From the NCBI GenBank assembly GCA_019310535.1, contig JAFDED010000010.1, positions 1 through 64,000 on the forward strand: a DNA stretch of 64,000 bases, written 5' to 3'. This document shows, piece after piece, positions 1 through 7,937 of the stretch. The stretch's first letter is position 1; every line of letters begins with the position of its first letter. The notes under the pieces are model-generated. The model had not been told where the DNA came from, ran no database searches, and worked only from the letters and a program-made list of their open reading frames with translations. Both the position numbers and the translations under genes were made by a program. The stretch is from Deltaproteobacteria bacterium. GTDB taxonomy: Bacteria; Desulfobacterota; JAFDED01.

Positions 1-122
1 AGAGCGTTAAAGAGGCCACCATGGGGCTGAGAGCCTATTTCAGATTTTACAATGAGCAAAGACCACATCAAGCGCTGGGATATGTGACGCCGGCCATTGT
101 TTATGCCGGAGCGGGCCGATGA
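1..122 (+). pseudogene. C-terminal end of an IS3-family transposase (OrfB/integrase), 5' end outside the window
   Basis: The frame starting at base 3 is open from the window edge to a TGA at 120-122. It encodes a tail of about 39 residues containing FYNEQRPHQALGY followed by TPAIVY. This is the standard C-terminal signature of the rve integrase domain in IS3-family OrfB transposases, just after the catalytic Glu. Only the tail is visible, so whether the upstream part is intact cannot be judged. Just downstream, two similar 12-mers (gtccaccttaaa at 264-275 and gtacaccttaaa at 304-315) may belong to the element terminus, though I cannot pair them with a left end. Confidence 0.8.
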
Positions 123-468
123 GGACAAATTCCACGAGTCGAGCAAGAAACGTCGGTGAAGGAGCGCTCCGCCCGGCTGCAGCGGCGCACCTCCGACGAG
201 CTCTCTGGAAGGCCCATTCTCGACGCGCCGCCGATCCGGGCGAGGCGCTCAACCCGGGAGGGAGTCCACCTTAAAAATGCCTAATTTTTGTCTTGATAAA
301 GGGGTACACCTTAAATTCATCCGGAAGGAAGATACTCTAATACTTAAAAAACCATTTCCTTAAGCATCATGACTCAGCTCATTTCAGCAGCATCAGGTGG
401 CAATAAAAGTGGGGGAAACTATCGATAAGATCATTGGTAGTTTAGTCTTCATTAGAGGAGAAATGATT

Positions 469-1926
469 ATGAGTAGCAAGGGAAAGAGAGGGGCTCTTGA
501 TTGCTTTCACCGAGTTGTCGGGCATGAAACTTCACATCTGGAAAGAATAGCTACGCTGGTCTTGTCGTTGATTTTAGTTGGGATCTGGCATCAGACGGCA
601 ATTGGACAGCTTTCGTGCACTTTCACACAAATTACCAGCACCACAGGGGGCTCCAGCACTGCCCCATCGATCAATGCCGACGGCACCCGCATCGCCTTTG
701 CATCCGACATGGACTTTACGGGGGGGAACGCTGATGGCAACTGGGAGATATTCCTATTTGACGCCACCACCGGCACCTTCACACAGATAACAAACACCAC
801 AGGTGGGGGCCAAGCCAATTTTTCCCCATCGATCAATGCCGACGGCACCCGTATCGCTTTTTACTCCGACAGAGACCTTACCGGGGGTAACGCAGACGGC
901 AACCGAGAAATATTCCTGTCAATCTGCCTGGCTGAAGCGCCTATCGTCTTTGATCTTAGCCAATACTACCCCCTTCAGGTAGGCAACGTCTGGCTCAACC
1001 GTGAGACTTTGGTCGAAAATGGTGATACACGGGTGGAGAGTTCGAGGGATTTGATATCCAGATCAATCTTCATAGAGGGTACGGAGGTTTTTATTATTGG
1101 AGAATTAGATCCAGGCTGTTGGGAACAGGAGGGCGACGCCCAGGCCTGGGACAGCGAAGGATTAAAATCTTTCGGCTTCATTAATTGTGAAGGAAATTCC
1201 ATAGCTGACGCTCAGTTTTTCGACCCGCCTGTTCTCCAATTCCCGAGAGAGATGGAATTAGGTGAGTCCCGATCATGGAGTGTAATGGGTACCGTCCAGA
1301 TAACGGTCACATTGCAAGAATTCGAAAGTGTTACAGTGCCTGCCGGAATCTTTGACGATGCTCTTCGATTTGAAATGCGGATCCAGGATGGAGAGAATTC
1401 AGAGCTGTGCTGTTATTGGATTGTTCAAGACATAGGAATTGTTAAGAGGGAATGTGAGCTTACAGAAGGCGGAGAAACAGAGGAGTGTACCGATGAACTA
1501 ATAGCCGCCATCATAGGAGGAACATTGGTGGGATCCCCTCTGCAGGCGGAAGATATGTTCTCGGCCTTAGATCTGGCTTATGTTTCAACCAATGGTTGTG
1601 GAATGGTATTGAATAATGTTGTTGTCCAGGGCGCCGGAGGTCCTGAGATCTGGTGGGCCGGCTTTGAGTATGATATGGACTCCACATCCTGGATTCCCAT
1701 TAATGCCGACCCGGGTATTAGTACCCCGCCTTTTATTTCGTGCGAAACTCCTCAGCTGGACTTTGGACAGGCTCTTAGCAAGTTAGGCCGCGATAATGTG
1801 AGTGGGCTCCCGGAAATTTGGATGCGTATCTCTTATGAAGAGCAAGCTTATGGAATTGCTTTTCTTTTATCCTTAGAGACACTCAGCTGGGATTTGCTTC
1901 CTTTCCTTCAGCCACTGGGCTCGTAA
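469..1926 (+). CDS. Secreted protein with two TolB/WD40-like propeller repeats and a C-terminal beta-rich region
   Basis: The frame is open from 397, but the ATG at 469 has a GAGGAG Shine-Dalgarno 8 nt upstream and is the better start (485 aa). A hydrophobic stretch near residues 30-48 (LATLVLSLILVGIW) ending AIG-Q looks like a signal peptide, so the product is probably periplasmic or secreted. Two near-identical repeats follow. Each has FTQIT, SINADGTRIAF, a SD-D pair, GGNADGN and EIFL, which is the PD40/TolB-like propeller blade pattern. Two blades cannot close a propeller, so the domain is truncated or assembles with others. The C-terminal part contains YYPLQVGNVW, a motif seen in many secreted proteins of unknown function, then cysteine-containing beta-rich sequence. 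No catalytic function can be assigned. Confidence 0.75.
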   Translation: MSSKGKRGALDCFHRVVGHETSHLERIATLVLSLILVGIWHQTAIGQLSCTFTQITSTTGGSSTAPSINADGTRIAFASDMDFTGGNADGNWEIFLFDATTGTFTQITNTTGGGQANFSPSINADGTRIAFYSDRDLTGGNADGNREIFLSICLAEAPIVFDLSQYYPLQVGNVWLNRETLVENGDTRVESSRDLISRSIFIEGTEVFIIGELDPGCWEQEGDAQAWDSEGLKSFGFINCEGNSIADAQFFDPPVLQFPREMELGESRSWSVMGTVQITVTLQEFESVTVPAGIFDDALRFEMRIQDGENSELCCYWIVQDIGIVKRECELTEGGETEECTDELIAAIIGGTLVGSPLQAEDMFSALDLAYVSTNGCGMVLNNVVVQGAGGPEIWWAGFEYDMDSTSWIPINADPGISTPPFISCETPQLDFGQALSKLGRDNVSGLPEIWMRISYEEQAYGIAFLLSLETLSWDLLPFLQPLGS

Positions 1927-2413
1927 TTCCAGGAGGCTTTCAAGAATCTTGATTTAGAGAAGGGCCAAAGGTCGTGTAAATAGATACGTAACCTTTGCCA
2001 AACAGATGGATAACGGAAAAGCTCAGAAGTTTGTGATTTCAACGTGTGATATCAAGTTGCCATCTAACAGGTAATATTAACAAAAGTTTACCATAGCAAA
2101 AAATAAAATTCTATTATTACAAGTAGTTAACCGTCAGAGCGTAAATTTATGGGCACTACATCTTTACTCGTCTGTTTCTGAGGCACTTTGGGGGAAGCCC
2201 CAAAGCAAGATATATTTGTAAATGAAAGTTTTTTCTCCTTTCGGGAAGTCCATGTTTTACGCAAGATATGGGCAGGGCCTATTCCCGAACCCTACCCATC
2301 TCTGTTGGTGGCGAAGAACAACTCAATTATTCCGCCTTGTATGAGGTATCCAAAAATCAAAATAAGGATAAGAGAAAAAACTGTATACCTTGGTAGATTC
2401 GCTAAAAAAACGC
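1927..2413. other. Gene-poor AT-rich interval
   Basis: There is no convincing gene here. A plus-strand frame at 2188-2427 (79 codons) has no ribosome-binding site or recognisable motif and runs antisense into the end of the next gene. Composition is clearly more AT-rich than in the neighbouring coding DNA, and there is no strong hairpin with a T run. Confidence 0.5.
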
Positions 2414-3397
2414 TCAGAAGAAGATAATTCTGAAATTGCACCCGGGCTCAAGTTCTTCGTAAAACCTAACAGATCCGGAGTGCAAAAACCCTACCTTTCG
2501 ACATGACGGTCTGAATTTCCATTGTTTGAACCTGATGTCAACTTTGGCTAGTTCAACAATGTTGTCTTTTGTCAACTTGAGTATTTGATAAACGAGCTCC
2601 GCAGGAACAGATGATGCGGCTCCCCATACGTAGGGTGAGTCGATGACCAGTACTGTTTTCGTTTGTCCTATATATATATTTCGCGGGAATAAGGTTATAA
2701 TGTAATTCGGGCACTTGCGATAGATCCTGTGTGCCAGTTCTATTCTTATCGGAATCAACTTGATCGGCAGTGATTCGGACAAATCCACCAAAGCGGGAGT
2801 AGGATAACTCGCCTGTACGGTCAACGCGTCAACTCTGCCCTCTTTCATAGCCGCAACACCTTCGTTAATCCCAAGGTATGAGGGTTTGAAATGCTTGTAG
2901 GTAAGGCCTTCCATTCCAAAAATGGTGCGAACGCTGGCAGCGGTAGGTGAATCCATAGGGCCTACCACGACTCGTTTCCCTCTCAGATCCATGAGAGACC
3001 TAATATCACTGTCTGCGGGCACAGCTATTTGCAGAGGATTGCCATGCATCCAACCTATGATCTTGATTTTGTCGAACTTAATGGTGAAGGGTTCTTCTCC
3101 GCTCACAGCTTTACAACACAACTGGCCGTCGGAAACAAAAAAATCTACTTCGCCTCTCTGAATCAATCGCAGATTCTCCTCGGATGAGGCCGTGACTTTC
3201 AAAGTCAGCTTCACTTCTTTTAAGTTCTTGTTGATCATCTCGGCCATGGTGGACCAAATGGGATACATCTTTCCATCTGCGGCCATTGAGTAATGTTTTA
3301 TTTCAGCCGCGCGGAATTCAGACGGTGTTACACCCACAATGAGCAGCGTAACCAAAATACTCACAGTTGCGAGTACAGCAAGGCTCCTGTAATTCAT
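2414..3397 (-). CDS. TAXI-family TRAP-type solute-binding protein (orphan)
   Basis: This is a periplasmic solute receptor of the TAXI branch of TRAP transporters. The frame opens at 3436, but the ATG at 3397 (MNYRSLAVLA) is preceded by AAAGGAGGG and was chosen (327 aa). Residues 1-30 form a signal peptide ending near FRAAEI. Family features follow: KMYPIWSTMAEMINK (residues about 40-54), the DLRGKRVVVGPMDSPTA segment, VDALTVQAS, and a C-terminal LHSGSVRFYEE matching the LHPGAxRYYxE end of TAXI proteins. No TRAP permease (fused DctQM) lies next to it. The gene is isolated between the beta-propeller gene and a dead insertion sequence, so its permease must be elsewhere or lost. Substrate unknown; related receptors bind small organic acids. 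Confidence 0.85.
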   Translation of the reverse strand: MNYRSLAVLATVSILVTLLIVGVTPSEFRAAEIKHYSMAADGKMYPIWSTMAEMINKNLKEVKLTLKVTASSEENLRLIQRGEVDFFVSDGQLCCKAVSGEEPFTIKFDKIKIIGWMHGNPLQIAVPADSDIRSLMDLRGKRVVVGPMDSPTAASVRTIFGMEGLTYKHFKPSYLGINEGVAAMKEGRVDALTVQASYPTPALVDLSESLPIKLIPIRIELAHRIYRKCPNYIITLFPRNIYIGQTKTVLVIDSPYVWGAASSVPAELVYQILKLTKDNIVELAKVDIRFKQWKFRPSCRKVGFLHSGSVRFYEELEPGCNFRIIFF

Positions 3398-3507
3398 CTC
3401 TACCCTCCTTTGGTATAAATTAAGTGGCTCATCCATTAGCTGCGGATTATTCTCCTGGGAGAGAATTCGTAGTTAAAATTCTTACCTCATTTCATTGTGA
3501 ATTAGAA

Positions 3508-4413
3508 TTATCCACTTAAATCAGCAACCAAATGACGGTAGGTAAGCGCCTCGGTATTGCAACAAGCATTGACCAACCGATCAAAGATGGTTGCACGACG
3601 TTTCTTGAACCGACGATTGAATCGATAAGAGAACTCATCCAGATATCGGTTCATATGTTTTATCGATACAGGGCAATGAGTACCGCGAAGCCAGGTTTTC
3701 AGCCGAGCGATGACTCGGTGAACATGGGGGGAAATCTCAACAGCCTTTGGGCCCCCATGGAGCGGAATTTGGCACACATCGAAACAGGCAGCTAAGGGGC
3801 GGTAAAGAGGGAGGCCGTCTGCGGTAATGAGCACATCATCTCAGACCTTTTGATGGAGGAAGCTCTCTGCCTGCTGGGAAGAAAAGGATTACATTTTGCT
3901 TAAGGCAACATGGCCACAACCTTTGGGCCTGGATTCCACGGCAACGATAACCTGGATCTTGCCGCCAGCGCCGCGGCCGCGTTTCCCGGGCTTTTTCTTG
4001 CCGCCAATATAGGTGTCATCAAGATCGAGCACCTCCTGGAGGCTTTAGCGCGTATCTCTGTCCTGCATGGCTTTGCGAATCTTATGACACCATATCCAGG
4101 CCGTTTGATAAAAGACGCCCAAATCATATTGGAGTTGACGAGCAGAACATCCTGTGCTTCGGATGGCCACAAGAAATATAGCCCAAAACCAGTCTCTCAA
4201 CGGCTTTCGTGTTCTGTGAAAAATAGTATGGCCACTAACCGAAGTCTAATGCCGGCATGCAGTGCATTGGTACAATTTACGAGATTCAATCAAATAGGCC
4301 CGCTCACAGCCCAACAAGGACAGCGAAAACCATCCGGCCATTTGCGGCTGAAAGAGATATCTCAGACAGTCTCGTTCTGTGCGAAACCTTCGTCTGAACT
4401 GTTTGATGGACAT
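3508..4413 (-). pseudogene. Decayed IS1595-family (ISXO2-like) transposase
   Basis: Pieces of one transposase lie in order in different minus-strand frames. The N-terminus (from the ATG at 4413) reads MSIKQFRRRFRTERDCLRYL then GFSLSLLGCERAY, a degraded zinc ribbon. The next piece, in another frame, reads TIFHRTRKPLRDWFWAI and YQTAWIWCHKIRKAMQDRD, followed by an in-frame stop. DDTYIGGKKKPGKRG carries the first catalytic Asp. The C-terminus (3508-3834) has ITADGLPLYRPL with the second catalytic Asp, and RYLDEFSYRFNRR. At least two frame changes and internal stops separate the parts, so the element is dead. Order and motifs are those of ISXO2-type DDE transposases. Terminal inverted repeats were not identified. 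Confidence 0.85.
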
Positions 4414-4449
4414 TTTGGCATACACTTTTTCATCGCCGTTGTATGACAA

Positions 4450-5072
4450 AGTAGTTTTGGTCCATCAATTATAAATCGAATTATAAAAAAAAATCAAATA
4501 ATTATTGAAAAATATGCTGATTTAATAGGATACTTCTTTTGTTAATTAACTATCGACGTCGGCCGGATGCTTGAAGACATTATCCTACAACAGACCCCGA
4601 ATGTCGTTGCAGGCTCAATTTAGCCTAAAAATCCGGGATAAACTCGCCAGAATTATGGAGTCTTTTCTCGATCAATTTTCGACAATTGAAAAGTCAACTA
4701 CCACCCCTAAAAGGGTCAATCCCTCTGCCACATTTCGAGTTGATCCCTCATACAGAGAGTGCTTTTGGGGGATTGACACAAAGAAATGGATATGATCAAC
4801 TTGCACATTACCAGCTAATATTTCTGTCTTCTTTCATTCACAATGTCTGGGGACACCCACCCACATCTTGAGGGGTGTTCGTTCGGGGGAGCTAAGAAAA
4901 TAACTCACCTACCCGCAAAGCAAAGCTTGGACCATCAGCATAGCTGATGGTTTAGGTATTAAATTAAAGTTTTATTTGCTGACCTAATAGGTTAATCCTA
5001 TTTTTTTATAAGAGATTATTGATAGGATTACAGGATGAAGGGTTTATAAGGGAAAGAGGTTTATGTTTATGA
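4450..5072. other. Gene-free AT-rich interval with probable mobile-element debris
   Basis: No credible gene. The short frames at 4571-4871 lack start signals and homology that I recognise. The sequence tgtctggggacacccaccca near 4842-4861 resembles the ends of transposon-associated repeats but cannot be assigned. The interval holds a perfect small hairpin (4932-4950) and a copy of the gataggattacaggat-type repeat (5021-5036). Confidence 0.5.
4932..4950. repeat. Perfect 8-bp hairpin
   Basis: The sequence ccatcagc-ata-gctgatgg forms an 8-bp perfect stem with a 3-nt loop. It is not followed by a clear T run on either strand, so a terminator role is unproven. It lies about 120 bp beyond the stop of the minus-strand nucleosidase gene. 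Confidence 0.5.
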
Positions 5073-5795
5073 TTAAGGATATGGAAAAACCTCTTTTTTC
5101 CTTTCTCCTTTATTCTCCATTCTTTCGGCCAACGGGATTTTGCTGATCAATTGAGTTAATACAGCAGCCCCGCGGGCAATTGCAACTTTGTGGTAAAAGA
5201 GGAATTCCAGCCGGGCATAGGGGCCAGCCTTGTCCGATATAACCTTGAGAATAAGACCGGGGCTTCCATTGAGTTTACACACCTCCAATATTGCCGCACC
5301 TTCCCAGTCAGCACAAAGGGCCTGATATTCATAAGCCAATTTTGTGCGGACACTATCGGAACACACAACCCTATCAGCAGTGCAGATGACGCCCTGGTGA
5401 ATTCCCGGCAGGTCTCTTCCCAATTCCAGGAGTTCCGGGGCTGCATGAAAAATGGTCTTCTCGGGGTCTTTGTGATCTGTATCGTACATTACCGCCCGGG
5501 TGGATACAACCACGTCTTTTACCCGTAAGGAATCATCGATCCCCCCTGCTGTTCCGAAATTAATGATATAGCGCGGGTGGTATCGATCGATAAGAAGTTG
5601 AGTCCCGGAGGCTGCCCGGGTCTTCCCAACCCCGCTATTCAGGATTGTTACCCGCCTTCCATCCAGAAAGCCGTGCAATATCGTCCTGCCGGCCAGAGCA
5701 TCCCATTTCTTATCAATGAGATACTCAGCGATTCCCTTGGCCTCTCGACCCAGAGCGCAGATGATTCCTACCAGCGTCCTGCTGCTGTTGTTCAT
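5073..5795 (-). CDS. 5'-methylthioadenosine/S-adenosylhomocysteine nucleosidase-family protein
   Basis: This is a member of the purine nucleoside phosphorylase/MTAN superfamily. The likely role is hydrolysis of methylthioadenosine, S-adenosylhomocysteine or a similar nucleoside, as in methyl-cycle salvage. The ATG at 5795 gives MNNSSRTLVGIICALGREAKGI (240 aa), with the start exactly where the family's first beta strand begins. An upstream in-frame extension to 5882 is less likely. Key positions are visible: E18 in GREAKG, the NFGTAGG loop near residues 79-85, the nucleoside-binding DWEGAA (E165) and the catalytic-Asp motif ISDKA (D188). E165 and D188 correspond to the ribose-binding Glu and proton-donor Asp of MTAN. 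Phosphorylase or futalosine-hydrolase relatives cannot be excluded. No methionine-salvage genes are adjacent. Confidence 0.75.
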   Translation of the reverse strand: MNNSSRTLVGIICALGREAKGIAEYLIDKKWDALAGRTILHGFLDGRRVTILNSGVGKTRAASGTQLLIDRYHPRYIINFGTAGGIDDSLRVKDVVVSTRAVMYDTDHKDPEKTIFHAAPELLELGRDLPGIHQGVICTADRVVCSDSVRTKLAYEYQALCADWEGAAILEVCKLNGSPGLILKVISDKAGPYARLEFLFYHKVAIARGAAVLTQLISKIPLAERMENKGERKKEVFPYP

Positions 5796-5927
5796 TATCG
5801 ATGTACTTTTTGTTCTTTCAAATTGCAGATTCCAAAACGAAACATCCGCATTGATATAAGTATGACTTTGACACAGAGACAAGCTCTAAGAATACGTTTT
5901 GCCTGTTTTCAGAGTTCTCGCCCATCC

Positions 5928-6227
5928 CTATCCGGAACCTTTTGAAAGCCTCCACTGCATAAAGTCGAGAACCAGCCATTCAACCTGCTTGCCGGATGCA
6001 AAAATTGCCATTAGAATTCTGAAAATATATGTGATGCTTCGATTGGCCGGAAAGGTGCAAAAAACGACTTCACTATTAACTCCGCCCGGCCCTGACAGGA
6101 AAATGGCTGCCGGTTCGAGCACACCGATACCATGCATGCTGATCGAAATACAGGGAGATAATCAGGCTTGCACATTGACCGGGATACCTTGCGCAAAGGA
6201 AATGGGCCGACCGAAGGCCATAAATCC
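5928..6227 (-). pseudogene. Decayed duplicate of the C-terminal part of the neighbouring flippase-like gene
   Basis: One minus-strand frame reads MAFGRPIS (ATG at 6221), continues to an in-frame TGA, then reads on from the ATG at 6137 as MHGIGVLEPAAIFL, FPANRSITYIFRILMAIFASGK. It aligns in register with the end of the adjacent intact protein (AAFGRSMSYIDV, NGIGVLETTAFYL, LVNRIIVYTFGIMVITMASGR). The remnant lies directly behind the stop of the intact gene, consistent with tandem duplication followed by loss of the N-terminal part, or with recombination between two such genes. The in-frame stop and missing front make it non-functional. Confidence 0.75.
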
Positions 6228-6268
6228 CGTGGGGGCTTGCTGCTTGTATAGGAGAAATATATTCCCCT

Positions 6269-7279
6269 TCATTTGCGATGCCCGTTAAATATCTTACCAT
6301 CACGAAATTGACGTCTCCATGCCTCTACTTCCTGGAGAACCCGGCCTGAAGCCATTGTTATTACCATTATCCCGAACGTGTAGACGATAATACGATTGAC
6401 CAAGAAGGCGCACAAAGTATCAGAACCCGGTATGCCAAGCTGCCGGAACAGGTAGAATGCTGTGGTTTCCAGCACACCAATACCATTAAGGCTCACAGGA
6501 ATAAGCGTTGTCAGCCGTGCCAGGGTGTTTATCAATAAAACATCGATATAAGACATAGATCGGCCGAAAGCCGCAAAAGCCACATAGATGGTGGCTGCAC
6601 CCAGGGCCAACCGCCCGAAGGTGATGATAACGTTAAGCCCCAGTGCCATGGTATGATGACGAAACAAGTCTGAAGCAGCGCGGAAGAACTCATAATGCCC
6701 GATAATCCACCTACTATGGATGACGGCGCGGTTGATGAAGTTTCGGGTGTCCGGTATCCAGACAAGCAGCGAGAGAACCACCAGCCCGCCCAGCACCATT
6801 ATGAAAAATGCCATAAGCCACGGCTGAGGAGGCAGGTAAACCTTCACCGCCACTATGGACAGGATCACACCTGCACCCAGGGTGATTGCCTTGTCCACAA
6901 ACTGCATGGAAAGACCCTCACGTATGGATATCCCGTGGCTCCGCAGCATAAAGACCAGCGTAAACTCCCCCACCTGGGCCGGTGAGTACATCCCCAGGGA
7001 TGTGCTGACGCAGAAACTCTTTAATAACGCGGCCACGGGCACCGGCTTTCGTGTCTGGATGAGTATCCAAAGGTTGACGCCGCCTATGAGCAAAAAAACA
7101 GCAAAAAGGCCGACCAGGACAGGGATAGCCCACATTTGAAGACGAGAAAGGGTTCCCACGAGTGCCGAGGGCCCGATCCTTACCATCAAAAGGGCAAGGA
7201 GAGAGAAACTCAGTAAAGCCCGCAGTATATTTCCGACAAGATTCCTCGGCGGGTGGGAAGATGATGCCGATTCGTTCAC
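6269..7279 (-). CDS. Flippase-like membrane protein (lysylphosphatidylglycerol synthase TM / UPF0104 family)
   Basis: This is a 336-aa polytopic inner-membrane protein, last intact gene of the glycan operon. The frame opens earlier, but the GTG at 7279 (MNESASSSHPPRN) follows AGAGAGG and starts 17 nt after the acyltransferase stop, so it was chosen. About eight hydrophobic segments are visible. The family motifs include an early RIGPSALVGTL, a central TLGAGVIL and the C-terminal NGIGVLETTAFYLF loop followed by NRIIVYTFGIMV. Relatives are found in polysaccharide and hopanoid clusters and are thought to move lipid-linked intermediates across the membrane. Here a role in export of the operon's glycan is inferred from context only. 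Confidence 0.8.
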   Translation of the reverse strand: MNESASSSHPPRNLVGNILRALLSFSLLALLMVRIGPSALVGTLSRLQMWAIPVLVGLFAVFLLIGGVNLWILIQTRKPVPVAALLKSFCVSTSLGMYSPAQVGEFTLVFMLRSHGISIREGLSMQFVDKAITLGAGVILSIVAVKVYLPPQPWLMAFFIMVLGGLVVLSLLVWIPDTRNFINRAVIHSRWIIGHYEFFRAASDLFRHHTMALGLNVIITFGRLALGAATIYVAFAAFGRSMSYIDVLLINTLARLTTLIPVSLNGIGVLETTAFYLFRQLGIPGSDTLCAFLVNRIIVYTFGIMVITMASGRVLQEVEAWRRQFRDGKIFNGHRK

Positions 7280-7295
7280 ATGTCCTCTCTTGTGG

Positions 7296-7937
7296 CTACT
7301 GGATGGTCCGGATGACCCGCAGGGGAATGCCCGCCGCAAACGAATTGGGCGGAACATCATCCAGAACCAGGGAGCAGGCGCCGATAACGCTGTTGCGACC
7401 GATGGTGACGCCGTGGAGAACCGTCGCCCGCACGGAAATCCAGACATTATCCTCTATGGAAACGGGGCGACTCTCTGGTTCCTGATCCAGACGTAATCTG
7501 CGGTCCTTGGCCATAAAGTGGTTGGGAGAATCTGTGATGTAAGCATCAGCTATACAGCACATGTCTCCTATCGTAACCCGCTCGGAACAACTGATAGTGG
7601 TGCCGCTGAAAGTGGAGTGGTCTCCTATATGGATTTCCGCCCCGGGCTGATCGGTGGAGAAACATATCGGCTTAATCAGCAAAGACTGGATCATCACATT
7701 ATCTCCGATGACAACCCGGCCCGGGCCCATGATATAAAATTTACCGTAGACCCGGAAATATTTTCCGATCTTCACCCTTTTGAATAAAACGCGGAATTTG
7801 AGCTTGTAATACAAGCCCCTGAGCCAGGCCATAATTCCCCCCGCTGCCAGGTAGGGGCGCCTGCGGAGACGATTGATGAGAAAATTCCGAGTGTCCAGTT
7901 CCTTAAGCCGAAGCTCGTCCTCCATTTCATCACGCAT
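7296..7937 (-). CDS. Left-handed beta-helix (hexapeptide-repeat) acyltransferase
   Basis: This is a cytoplasmic O- or N-acyltransferase of the WbbJ/LacA type. The ATG at 7937 has AAGGA upstream and overlaps the stop of the preceding oxidoreductase gene by 8 nt, giving 213 aa. After an N-terminal helical part, hexapeptide turns appear: VVIGDNVMIQ, IHIGDHSTF, VTIGDMCCIA, VSIEDNVWIS, VTIGRNSVIGA. The trimer-forming end is NSFAAGIPLRVIR. The DSPNHF segment at about residue 135 supplies the histidine typical of the acetyl-CoA site loop. Its likely task is acetylation of a sugar of the glycan made by this operon. The donor and acceptor cannot be read from sequence. Confidence 0.85.
   Translation of the reverse strand: MRDEMEDELRLKELDTRNFLINRLRRRPYLAAGGIMAWLRGLYYKLKFRVLFKRVKIGKYFRVYGKFYIMGPGRVVIGDNVMIQSLLIKPICFSTDQPGAEIHIGDHSTFSGTTISCSERVTIGDMCCIADAYITDSPNHFMAKDRRLRLDQEPESRPVSIEDNVWISVRATVLHGVTIGRNSVIGACSLVLDDVPPNSFAAGIPLRVIRTIQ

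Noticed and set aside
2188-2427. 79-codon protein in the gap after the propeller gene
   Set aside because: No ribosome-binding site, no motif, and it runs antisense into the TAXI gene.
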